A stretch of DNA of 5,235 nucleotides, taken from contig JAAELZ010000581.1 in the NCBI GenBank assembly GCA_024226105.1, positions 1-5,235 on the forward strand, given 5' to 3'. The stretch comes from Pseudomonadota bacterium (lineage in GTDB: Bacteria > Pseudomonadota > Gammaproteobacteria > Arenicellales > Poriferihabitantaceae). The notes under the pieces were generated by a model. It was given only the letters and a program-made list of their open reading frames with translations, had not been told where the DNA came from and ran no database searches. The position numbers and the translations under genes are program-made. Shown here in pieces: positions 1 through 4,438 of the stretch (its first letter is position 1; each line of letters starts with the position of its first letter).

Positions 1-8
1 CTTTTTTT

Positions 9-36
9 TTGCAGCGAGCCCCGGATCTGACATAAT
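9..36 (+). promoter_or_regulatory. Candidate mob operon promoter
   Basis: A -35-like TTGCAG (9-14) is followed after 16 bp by CATAAT (31-36), which matches the -10 consensus at five of six positions. It is preceded by TG at 28-29, an extended -10 arrangement. Transcription would start near 43, cross the oriT and enter mobC. The -35 overlaps the T-run of the terminator that closes the previous unit, so mob transcription would be insulated from upstream. The -35 is weak and the call rests on pattern alone. Confidence 0.4.
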
Positions 37-47
37 CAAAGGTACCT

Positions 48-55
48 TAAGCCAG
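48..55 (-). other. Predicted nic site CTGG|CTTA
   Basis: On the minus strand the eight bases read CTGGCTTA, the ColE1-family nic octamer. The cut is expected after CTGG, between plus positions 52 and 51. The assignment follows from family knowledge of MOB-HEN relaxases plus the MobA encoded next door; it has not been tested here. Confidence 0.75.
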
Positions 56-100
56 TACACACAGAGTCCCCTCTACGAGGTGCCTTCTGTGACTGGTTCA

Positions 101-117
101 GGGGGCTCGCCGCCCCC
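101..117. repeat. G/C hairpin in oriT region
   Basis: GGGGGC (101-106) and GCCCCC (112-117) form a perfect 6-bp inverted repeat around a 5-base loop. It lies on the mob side of nic, where oriT regions of this type carry inverted repeats used for relaxase recognition or rejoining. No T-run follows, so it is not a terminator. Confidence 0.6.
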
Positions 118-137
118 CGAAACCCCGGGCATCCACT

Positions 138-164
138 GCGAAACTTTCGCACTTTGGGTGCGAA
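138..164. repeat. Nested GCGAA/TTCGC inverted repeats before mobC
   Basis: GCGAAA (138-143) and TTTCGC (145-150) form a palindrome around one base. The second arm also takes part in TTCGCAC (146-152), which pairs with GTGCGAA (158-164) around TTTGG. The two hairpins share an arm and are mutually exclusive. They lie between the candidate mob promoter and the mobC ribosome site (GGAG 176-179), so they could be a protein operator or a leader switch. The function is inferred, not shown. Confidence 0.5.
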
Positions 165-184
165 TCTTTCTTAGCGGAGTGAGA

Positions 185-511
185 ATGGAAAAGCGCACGA
201 GAGAGATCAAAATCCGCCTGACTGACTCAGAGCATCAGCTTCTGATAGACAGGTGTGATCGAACCCATCTGGCTGAATGGCTGCGTCAGCTCGGTCTGGG
301 AGAATACACCGCTAGAAAGCGCCGTCTGCCTGACGTTGCGCCTGAGCTGCTGCGACAGGTCAGCGGGATCGGCAACAACCTCAACCAGATCGCCCGCCGC
401 CTTAACCAGCTCGACGGACTGAACCCTACTGAGCGCGTTTCCCTGCTTGCGGTGTTAAACAGCCTCGACCGCCAGCTCGGTGAGCTGCTGGAGCAACACC
501 GTGATCGTTAA
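185..511 (+). CDS. mobC: MobC, relaxosome accessory protein
   Basis: A 108-residue basic protein of the ColE1 MobC family; ColE1 MobC has about the same length. Family members bind oriT and help the relaxase by opening DNA at nic, acting in the cytoplasm as part of the relaxosome. The N-terminal part (KRTREIKIRLTDSE, residues 3-16) looks like a ribbon-helix-helix-type DNA-binding start, and the middle carries the typical stretch ISGIGNNLNQIARRLN-like (here VSGIGNNLNQIARRLN, residues 60-75). ATG 185 is chosen because GGAG (176-179) lies 5 bases upstream and the family starts here. The frame stays open back to 80, but that extension covers oriT DNA and has a non-family sequence. The stop overlaps the mobA GTG by 11 bases, implying coupled translation. 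Confidence 0.94.
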   Translation: MEKRTREIKIRLTDSEHQLLIDRCDRTHLAEWLRQLGLGEYTARKRRLPDVAPELLRQVSGIGNNLNQIARRLNQLDGLNPTERVSLLAVLNSLDRQLGELLEQHRDR

Positions 512-2036
512 AATTCATTCACGCGGCGCCGGTTCGGGTAGTGGTCCCGTTGATTACCTGCTGGGCAAAGATCGCCAGCGTGACGATGCACGAGTGCTGC
601 GGGGAGACGCCGAACGCACCCGCGAACTGATTGACGGCTGCGACTTTGCCCGCGGTTACACGTCTGGTGTGTTGTCTTTTCAGGAGGCCGATATTGCCGA
701 CACTGAAAAGGCACGGCTGATGGACGAATGGGAACAGACACTGATGACCGGTCTCGATAAAGACCAGTACGCCTGTCTTTGGGTTGAGCATCAGGACAAA
801 GGCCGCCTCGAGCTGAACTTCGTGATCCCCAACATCGAGTTACAGAGAGGGAAACGTCTGCAACCCTATTTCGACCGCGCCGACCGTCCCAGGGTAAACG
901 CCTGGCAGACGCTGACTAACGACCGGCTCGGACTGCGTGACCCCAATGACCCCGCCTATCGTCGCCCGCTGACACAGGCCAGCGACCTGCCTCGTGACAA
1001 ACAGCAGGCAGCGGAAAGGCTGACGACCGGCCTGATGAACCTGATGGCACAAGGCGCGATACGCAGCCGGCAGGACGTGGTGGCTCAGCTCGAAAGCATT
1101 GGTCTCACCGTTGCGAGGGAAACCAAAAGCAGCATCAGTATTGCCGACCCGTCCGGCGGCAGAAACATCCGGCTGAAAGGAATGATTTATGAGCGAGATT
1201 TTAAATTTGGCGAAGGGCTTCGAGGAGAAATCGAAGCAGCAGGCGCAGGATACCGAGCAGAGCGTGAAGCGCGAGTTCGGGAGGCTGGAAACGTCTATCA
1301 GCGCGGAACTGCAATCAAGCTCGCAGAGCATCAGCAACGCTATCCGCGAACAGAACGGCAGGCTGACGGGCATGATCAGAGCGACCACCACCACCGCGCT
1401 GGTCTGGATAGTGATCTGCGCTGCGCTCCTGATTGGCATCCTGAGCGGGATAATCTGGTTTCAGGGGAAGATCATCAGCTCACGCCTGAGCGATATCGAC
1501 GGCTACAGCCAGCAGTTGGCGAGCCTGAAAGCGAAAAGTGGGGCGGGGGTAACGATCTACAGCGACGACAGCCAGAAGAACGGCTATCTGGTAGTGCTGC
1601 CGGTGAAGGCGCACGGCGTGGAAACCTACACCTCAACGGCGGGCAATACGGTGATGAAGTACACCGCGAAATAACCCCACCAGAACGCACAGAAAAGCCC
1701 CTGAACGAATTTGACCCACAGGACATAGAAAACCATGACCGAAATGGAAAAACAGCTTCTGAGCGCCTTAGAGAGCTTACAGGCAAGCTACGAACAACAG
1801 CATCAGGCGTGGCAGGAAAGCTACAGCAGTTTGCAGCACATGTTCGAGACTACCTCGCAGGCACTGAACCGCAGCGACAGGGCTTGTCAGCACTTGAGCA
1901 ATCAGGTGAACAGCTTGCGCGGTCAGGTCGAGGGCTTGAGCAACAATGTCAGCCGGTTAATGCGCTCGTAAAACAGCACGAACACCAGCTGAAACTGGAA
2001 AAGCAGCAGACCCGCTATCACGGTCCGACGCTTTAG
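501..2036 (+). CDS. mobA: MobA relaxase, MOB-HEN (ColE1) family
   Basis: A 511-residue relaxase that nicks oriT, attaches to the 5' end and is carried with the strand through a helper conjugation channel. The N-terminal half is very close to ColE1 MobA: SGPVDYLLG holds the nucleophile Tyr19, and HQDKGRLELNF supplies the HEN metal triad His97, Glu104 and Asn106. YTSGVLSF (53-60) and RPRVNAWQTL are further family blocks. GTG 501 is chosen over the in-frame ATG 480: it gives the family start VIVKIHSRG and has GGAG (490-493) 7 bases upstream. From about residue 230 the protein shares its DNA with mobB and mobD, and the sequence becomes low-complexity (His, Arg, Asp, Gln rich), shaped by the overlapping frame. 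The C-terminus returns to a family-like charged helix. Confidence 0.96.
   Translation: MIVKIHSRGAGSGSGPVDYLLGKDRQRDDARVLRGDAERTRELIDGCDFARGYTSGVLSFQEADIADTEKARLMDEWEQTLMTGLDKDQYACLWVEHQDKGRLELNFVIPNIELQRGKRLQPYFDRADRPRVNAWQTLTNDRLGLRDPNDPAYRRPLTQASDLPRDKQQAAERLTTGLMNLMAQGAIRSRQDVVAQLESIGLTVARETKSSISIADPSGGRNIRLKGMIYERDFKFGEGLRGEIEAAGAGYRAEREARVREAGNVYQRGTAIKLAEHQQRYPRTERQADGHDQSDHHHRAGLDSDLRCAPDWHPERDNLVSGEDHQLTPERYRRLQPAVGEPESEKWGGGNDLQRRQPEERLSGSAAGEGARRGNLHLNGGQYGDEVHREITPPERTEKPLNEFDPQDIENHDRNGKTASERLRELTGKLRTTASGVAGKLQQFAAHVRDYLAGTEPQRQGLSALEQSGEQLARSGRGLEQQCQPVNALVKQHEHQLKLEKQQTRYHGPTL
1189..1674 (+). CDS. mobB: MobB, mobilization membrane protein, inside mobA
   Basis: A 161-residue protein in the +1 frame relative to mobA and wholly inside it, as in ColE1. 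The N-terminal third is polar and helical, rich in Gln, Ser and Glu (coiled-coil-like, residues 10-60). One clear membrane helix spans about residues 70-91 (ALVWIVICAALLIGILSG core). The C-terminal domain (95-161) is polar. In ColE1-type systems MobB helps stabilise the relaxosome and is thought to link it to the membrane. The start at 1189 has AAAGGA (1176-1181) 7 bases upstream. The membrane helix is encoded by DNA that reads in MobA as a His/Arg/Asp-rich linker, a direct sign of overprinting. Confidence 0.88.
   Translation: MSEILNLAKGFEEKSKQQAQDTEQSVKREFGRLETSISAELQSSSQSISNAIREQNGRLTGMIRATTTTALVWIVICAALLIGILSGIIWFQGKIISSRLSDIDGYSQQLASLKAKSGAGVTIYSDDSQKNGYLVVLPVKAHGVETYTSTAGNTVMKYTAK
1735..1971 (+). 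CDS. mobD: MobD, small coiled-coil Mob protein, inside mobA
   Basis: A 78-residue protein in the same frame as mobB and inside the 3' part of mobA. The sequence opens MTEMEKQLLSALESLQ, typical of ColE1-type MobD/MbeD. It is nearly all amphipathic helix with heptad-like leucines (LSNQVNSLRGQVEGLSNNV near the end), so it probably forms a coiled coil. In ColE1 the mbeD gene has been linked to entry exclusion as well as mobilization; whether that holds here is unknown. AGGA (1720-1723) is 11 bases before ATG 1735; a second in-frame ATG at 1744 is a possible alternative start. Confidence 0.83.
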   Translation: MTEMEKQLLSALESLQASYEQQHQAWQESYSSLQHMFETTSQALNRSDRACQHLSNQVNSLRGQVEGLSNNVSRLMRS

Positions 2037-2040
2037 CACC

Positions 2041-2057
2041 GGTCATGCGGGATGACC
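2041..2057. repeat. Perfect inverted repeat after mobA
   Basis: GGTCAT (2041-2046) and ATGACC (2052-2057) form a perfect 6-bp stem around GCGGG, five bases after the mobA stop. No T-run follows on either strand, so it is not a standard rho-independent terminator. It could stabilise the 3' end of mob mRNA or bind a protein near the TA promoter. Confidence 0.4.
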
Positions 2058-2077
2058 CACGTAGACGCAATATCATC

Positions 2078-2107
2078 TTGGTGTACAATGTACATTAATA
2101 GTACAAA
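2078..2107 (+). promoter_or_regulatory. Promoter/operator region of the TA operon
   Basis: Three copies of GTAC-centred palindromes lie upstream of the toxin gene: TGTACA (2082-2087), TGTACA (2089-2094) and AGTACA (2100-2105). The bases TACAAT (2084-2089) resemble a -10 and fall within the first two. Type II TA operons are normally repressed by the antitoxin alone or with toxin bound at palindromes over the promoter, so these repeats are the best operator candidates. No good -35 is seen at the expected distance, so the exact promoter is unsure. Confidence 0.45.
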
Positions 2108-2119
2108 GGGAATGACACA

Positions 2120-2452
2120 GTGAGCCATGCGATAGAGTTTATCGAAACGCCGATGTTTACCCGTCAGATAAAGCAAATCGCCACGGACGACGAGCTCAAA
2201 GAGCTCCAGAAATCGCTTATTGAATCACCGGACAAAGGTGACCTCATCAGGCAAACCGGCGGGCTGCGAAAAATAAGAATGGCGACCGGCACTCAGGGGA
2301 AAAGCGGCAGTGCTCGGGTGATTTACTTTCTGGCCACCGAGGAAATTATCTATCTGGTGATGGCCTACCCGAAAAGCACCAAAGACAGCCTGACGGACGC
2401 CGAAAAAGCCGATCTGAAAAAGCTGACGAAACTACTGAAATACGAGGTGTAG
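2120..2452 (+). CDS. RelE/HigB-like toxin of a type II TA pair
   Basis: A 110-residue protein of the RelE/HigB-like family found next to NadS-type antitoxins. Such toxins usually act as ribosome-dependent mRNA interferases. Recognisable blocks are GDLIRQTGGLRKIRMA (residues 40-55), GKSGSARVIYF (60-70), the strand IIYLVMAYPKS (76-86) and the tail LTDAEKADLKKL. The fold expected is a small beta-sheet with basic residues (Arg50-Arg53, Arg66, Lys85) as candidate RNA contacts. The start is GTG 2120 with AAAGGG (2105-2110) 9 bases upstream; the nearby ATG at 2112 hits a stop at once. The toxin precedes the antitoxin, as in hig-type operons. One base (2453) separates its stop from the antitoxin ATG, and the antitoxin ribosome site GAGGTG (2444-2449) lies in the toxin's last codons. 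Confidence 0.9.
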   Translation: MSHAIEFIETPMFTRQIKQIATDDELKELQKSLIESPDKGDLIRQTGGLRKIRMATGTQGKSGSARVIYFLATEEIIYLVMAYPKSTKDSLTDAEKADLKKLTKLLKYEV

Positions 2453-2453
2453 C

Positions 2454-2738
2454 ATGAGTTTTTTTGACGAACTGAAAGCGTCACTCGAAGAAGCCGTCGA
2501 GATCAAACACGGCGTTAAAGCGCCTGCCCGCGTCACGCGCTACGAACTGGCTGACGTGAAGGCTCTCCGCGCCCAGCTGAACGTGACGCAGGATGAAATG
2601 GCGAAGGTGCTCGGCACCAGCCTCGATACCATCAAAAGCTGGGAGACGGGCAGGCGTAATCCGACCGGGCTGGCGGCAAAGGTGCTGGCGACCATACAGG
2701 CCAACCCTAAATTCTTTCAGGAACTTGCCTCACATTAA
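2454..2738 (+). CDS. nadS: NadS-family XRE antitoxin
   Basis: A 94-residue DNA-binding antitoxin. The N-terminal part (MSFFDELKASLEEAVEIKHG, 1-20) is typical of the NadS group and likely wraps the toxin. Residues 35-81 form an XRE/HTH_3 domain: LRAQLNVTQDEMAKVLG is the helix-turn-helix, followed by IKSWETGRRNPTGLAAKVL. It should neutralise the upstream toxin and, with it, repress their shared promoter at the TGTACA palindromes. The ATG follows GAGGTG by 4 bases, and the spacing to the toxin stop is one base, so translation is probably coupled. The role for this plasmid is stable inheritance, and perhaps abortive defence (inference). Confidence 0.92.
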   Translation: MSFFDELKASLEEAVEIKHGVKAPARVTRYELADVKALRAQLNVTQDEMAKVLGTSLDTIKSWETGRRNPTGLAAKVLATIQANPKFFQELASH

Positions 2739-2757
2739 GGCTTTATGACGGAAGGAT

Positions 2758-2787
2758 TCGACAGGAGCCGCCGTTCGCGTGTAACGT
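2758..2787 (+). promoter_or_regulatory. Possible rep mRNA promoter
   Basis: TCGACA (2758-2763) matches the -35 consensus at five of six positions. After 18 bp comes TAACGT (2782-2787), a poor -10 with three matches. A start near 2794 would put the whole antisense target hairpin in the rep leader, which is the expected arrangement for ColE2-type copy control. The weak -10 makes the position tentative. Confidence 0.25.
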
Positions 2788-2796
2788 TAACTGCAG

Positions 2797-2861
2797 AAAA
2801 AAACAAAGCCCCGATAAATCATGCATTCAACTTGGCGGAAGAGTCATGATCGATCAGGGCT
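2797..2861 (-). terminator. Rho-independent terminator of the antisense RNA / main leader hairpin
   Basis: Bases 2807-2823 pair with 2845-2861 at 14 of 17 positions (AGCCC, GAT and ATCATG arms) around a 21-base loop. On the minus strand the stem is followed by TTTGTTTTTTT (plus 2807-2797), giving a terminator for RNAI. On the plus strand the same DNA forms the main hairpin of the rep leader and presents the UUGGCG loop to the antisense RNA. Confidence 0.75.
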
Positions 2862-2875
2862 AGGCACAAAACCTA
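2797..2875 (-). ncRNA. Antisense RNA (RNAI) controlling Rep translation
   Basis: The minus strand carries a complete short transcription unit opposite the rep leader. An extended -10 (TGC followed by TAATAT, plus 2887-2882) follows a -35-like TTGTCT (plus 2909-2904) by 16 bp. Transcription would begin near 2875, pass a small TAGG/CCTA stem and a long imperfect stem, and stop at a T-rich run, giving about 79 nt. ColE2-type plasmids use such an RNA to block Rep translation by pairing with the leader. The sense loop contains UUGGCG (2832-2837), a U-turn-type kissing-loop sequence known from IncFII/IncI-type antisense systems. Ends are predicted, not measured. Confidence 0.78.
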
Positions 2876-2881
2876 AGAAGG

Positions 2882-2909
2882 ATATTAGCACATGCACAGT
2901 GCAAGACAA
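2882..2909 (-). promoter_or_regulatory. Promoter of the antisense RNA
   Basis: On the minus strand TTGTCT (plus 2909-2904), a 16-bp spacer and TAATAT (plus 2887-2882) with an extended -10 TGC just before it. The first transcribed base is expected near 2875. Each hexamer matches four of six consensus positions; the extended -10 and the terminator at the right distance support it. Confidence 0.6.
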
Positions 2910-2942
2910 CAGCCCGCCATAAGCTCAGGCGTGAGTGACTAA
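2892..2942 (+). CDS. Possible 16-residue leader peptide overlapping the rep start
   Basis: ATG 2892 opens a 16-codon frame (MHSARQQPAISSGVSD) ending at TAA 2940-2942, which overlaps the rep GTG (2935) by 8 bases in another frame. The purine cluster AAGAAGGA (2875-2882) lies about 9 bases before the ATG and could act as its ribosome site, while the rep GTG itself has no good Shine-Dalgarno sequence nearby. That arrangement would allow coupling of Rep translation to the leader. Against it, ColE2-type rep genes are known to start without a normal ribosome site and to rely on a GA-rich leader element, which these same bases could be. It may well not be a gene. Confidence 0.3.
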   Translation: MHSARQQPAISSGVSD

Positions 2943-3852
2943 CCCAGCCCTCGACCTGTTCAACGACCGCTTACCTAACAAGCCGTATTTTTCGGACGAT
3001 CTGCACTTTGGTGTACGCATCGCGGGGAAAGAGCGCGCGATTCTGGCGAAATACATCCAATTCAACCAGCCTCACGCCATGTTCTGGCTTGGTTTTGACG
3101 TTGACCGCATCGGTGCAGCCATTGACTGGAGCGACCGCAACGCGCCCGCGCCTACGCTGAGCATCACCAACCCAGAAAACGGCCATGCCCACCTGCTCTA
3201 TGCTCTGAAAACCTCGATACGCACCGCACCCGACGGAAAAATGAAGCCGCTGAAATACGCCGCCGCTGTAGAGAATGCGCTATGTAAAAAACTGGACGCT
3301 GACGTGGGGTATTCGGGGCTAATTTGCAAGAATCCGAACCATGGTCACTGGAAAATTGCAGTCTGGCAGCCTGAACTCTACACGCTGGACTGGCTGGCTG
3401 ATTCTCTCGACCTGAACGCCGCGAACGACAAAGAAATTATTGCCGACTACGGTCTAGGCCGTAATTGTACCCTGTTTGATAAAACCCGTAAGTGGGCGTA
3501 CCGCGCTATCCGTCAGGGATGGCCTGAGTATTCCCAGTGGTTACGGGCATGTTATGAGCGAGCTGGTGTCTATAATTTGCAATTTCCATCACCTTTAGAT
3601 GATGGTGAGGTGATGGGTATAGCTAAGAGCATTGCTAAATGGACTAATACTCAGTTTAGTAAGGACTCTTTTATTGATTATGTATTAATGACCCACTCTT
3701 CTGATATCCAAGCAATAAGAGGAAAGAAAGGAGGGGAGGCTAGTTCCGGTGGCGGTCGGCAAAAAGGAAGCATTGTTTTAACATCAGAGAGAACATTAAA
3801 ACCATGGGTTAATCTCGGGATTAGCAGGTCTTCCTATTATAGGCGGAAGTAG
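2935..3852 (+). CDS. rep: ColE2-type Rep, plasmid-specific primase and initiator
   Basis: A 305-residue Rep of the ColE2 family. Such proteins bind their own ori and make a three-base primer RNA used by DNA polymerase I. The order of domains is: archaeo-eukaryotic-type primase (about 1-165) with FDVDR (54-58), DWSDRN (64-69), NGHAHLLYAL (82-91) and YSGLICKNP (126-134); a PriCT-like linker domain with YGLGRN (172-177) and KWAYRAIRQGWP (186-197); and a C-terminal origin-binding part ending in LKPWVNLGISRSSYYRR, the family's terminal helix-turn-helix block. GTG 2935 gives the family start (DRLPNKPY aligns with ColE2 Rep); the first ATG in frame is at residue 49, too late. From about residue 203 the codons become AT-rich, with ATA, AGA and TTA common. 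The last 32 bases overlap the oppositely oriented GT51 gene. Confidence 0.96.
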   Translation: MTNPALDLFNDRLPNKPYFSDDLHFGVRIAGKERAILAKYIQFNQPHAMFWLGFDVDRIGAAIDWSDRNAPAPTLSITNPENGHAHLLYALKTSIRTAPDGKMKPLKYAAAVENALCKKLDADVGYSGLICKNPNHGHWKIAVWQPELYTLDWLADSLDLNAANDKEIIADYGLGRNCTLFDKTRKWAYRAIRQGWPEYSQWLRACYERAGVYNLQFPSPLDDGEVMGIAKSIAKWTNTQFSKDSFIDYVLMTHSSDIQAIRGKKGGEASSGGGRQKGSIVLTSERTLKPWVNLGISRSSYYRRK

Positions 3853-4438
3853 ATTTATCTATCAGACTGTCTATATGAGATTTTCTTTTTTGTATTTTTT
3901 TGTTTTCAATTGGTATCTCATTCTTTTTCGTTGGGTACTTTAATCTTGCAATCATTTCGCTTGGGTCCAACAGCTCATTAATTTCCAAGTTAAAGAATCC
4001 TACTTTCATGTGACCAAAATAAGCACTATATAGATATGTTTGCCAAATTATTTTTTTGTCCTTCACTCTGTTAAATAGTAAAATAGATATTACTTGCTCT
4101 CTTATTTTCCTTCTTAGTGTTCTCTCGTAGCGACTAGTTATTGTCCTTACTAGTTGTTGTTCTATTGTGCTCCCCCCTTGAGTTATTTTTTTTGTAGACC
4201 TTACATAAATACATCTCATTATGGCTATTGGGTCTACTCCATAATGCGTTTCGCTCCTATGGTCTTCGGCTAGCAGCAGTACGCGCAGGTAAATCTCATC
4301 TATTTTTGATGATTTATCCCTGTTTTTATTTATGTATTCAATGCATAAATTCAGATCTCTATTTATGCTTTTTTTTCTATGAAAAATAAATCCAAGTAAA
4401 AAATAAGGTAGTGATAATATAGTTATTAATGCTTTCAT
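3821..4438 (-). CDS. Short membrane-anchored GT51 peptidoglycan glycosyltransferase-like protein
   Basis: A 205-residue protein with the signature of family GT51, the glycan-polymerising domain of class A penicillin-binding proteins and MtgA, which joins lipid II units. A hydrophobic segment (about 3-19) is followed by HRKK. Motif 1 is EDHRSETHYGVDP (58-70, catalytic Glu58), motif 2 GGSTIEQQLVRT (88-99), motif 3 RRKIRE (109-114, second Glu114), then KKIIWQTYLYSAYFG (128-142). Spacing of the two glutamates (56) is one less than in E. coli PBP1b (57). Odd points: Phe residues of motif 1 are replaced by Ser/Glu, the usual Glu and Asn of motif 4 are Gln133 and Tyr137, and the C-terminal lobe is shortened. 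There is no transpeptidase domain. The ATG overlaps the upstream gene stop as ATGA, so translation is coupled. It is very AT-rich. The in vivo role on a plasmid is unknown. Confidence 0.83.
   Translation of the reverse strand: MKALITILSLPYFLLGFIFHRKKSINRDLNLCIEYINKNRDKSSKIDEIYLRVLLLAEDHRSETHYGVDPIAIMRCIYVRSTKKITQGGSTIEQQLVRTITSRYERTLRRKIREQVISILLFNRVKDKKIIWQTYLYSAYFGHMKVGFFNLEINELLDPSEMIARLKYPTKKNEIPIENKKIQKRKSHIDSLIDKSTSAYNRKTC
4435..4438 (-). other. ATGA stop-start overlap of the two cargo genes
   Basis: The stop TGA of the membrane-protein gene (plus 4437-4435) and the ATG of the GT51 gene (plus 4438-4436) share bases as ATGA. The second gene has only a weak ribosome site (GAG six bases before its ATG), so its translation probably depends on reading of the first. 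This is good evidence that the two products act together. Confidence 0.85.

Larger units (their letters stand above)
41..120. other. oriT (bom region) of ColE1 type
   Basis: The stretch TTAAGCCAGTACACAC (47-62) followed by GTGACTGG (89-96) and a C-rich block closely resembles the ColE1/pMB1 bom region as I remember it from pBR322. Read on the minus strand it contains CTGG|CTTA, the ColE1-type nic, with cleavage expected between plus positions 52 and 51. MobA Tyr19 should attack here and stay bound to the 5' end. Nicking the minus strand makes the leading DNA run left, into ori, cargo, rep and TA, with the mob genes entering last. An imperfect cruciform lies beside it: CACAGA (60-65) pairs with TCTGTG (86-91), with CCTC (70-73)/GAGG (77-80) inside. 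Confidence 0.85.
1..141. repeat. Terminal redundancy, left copy (circular molecule overlap)
   Basis: Bases 1-141 are identical to bases 5095-5235, including the run of nine T, the nic region and the G/C-rich hairpin. A perfect repeat at the two contig ends is the usual mark of a circular molecule written out past its closing point. The unit length is therefore 5094 bp. A 141-base overlap equals the largest default k-mer of a common metagenome assembler, which supports an assembly origin (inference). Confidence 0.95.

Noticed and set aside
80..184. N-terminal extension of mobC from ATG 80
   Set aside because: It translates oriT hairpin DNA into a Pro/Gly-rich stretch not seen in MobC, and ATG 185 has a good ribosome site and the family length.
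480..500. mobA start at ATG 480
   Set aside because: It adds seven residues before the conserved VIVKIHSRG start; GTG 501 has a well-placed GGAG and places Tyr19, His97, Glu104 and Asn106 at the ColE1 numbers.
508..1786. Minus-strand open frames at 508-741, 519-791, 840-1439 and 1475-1786
   Set aside because: They lie opposite mobA/mobB, show no family motifs and look like shadows of GC-rich coding DNA.
2041..2057. Rho-independent terminator for the mob operon
   Set aside because: The inverted repeat is perfect but no T-run follows on either strand; kept only as a repeat.
2078..2107. Xer multimer-resolution site (GGTGTACAA then TTAATAG)
   Set aside because: It loosely resembles a XerC half-site but lacks two bases, the XerD half is poor, and the TGTACA repeats fit a TA operator better.
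2821..2922. 33-codon frame from ATG 2821 in the rep leader
   Set aside because: No ribosome site is visible, and the ATG is buried in the main leader hairpin, so translation is unlikely.
2971..3192. Minus-strand open frame opposite rep
   Set aside because: It mirrors the conserved primase region of rep and has no recognisable protein pattern.
3857..3906. Terminator for rep (ATCT/AGAT stem followed by T-rich DNA)
   Set aside because: The stem is only 4 bp with a 17-base loop, and the T-richness is explained by Lys codons of the GT51 gene on the other strand.
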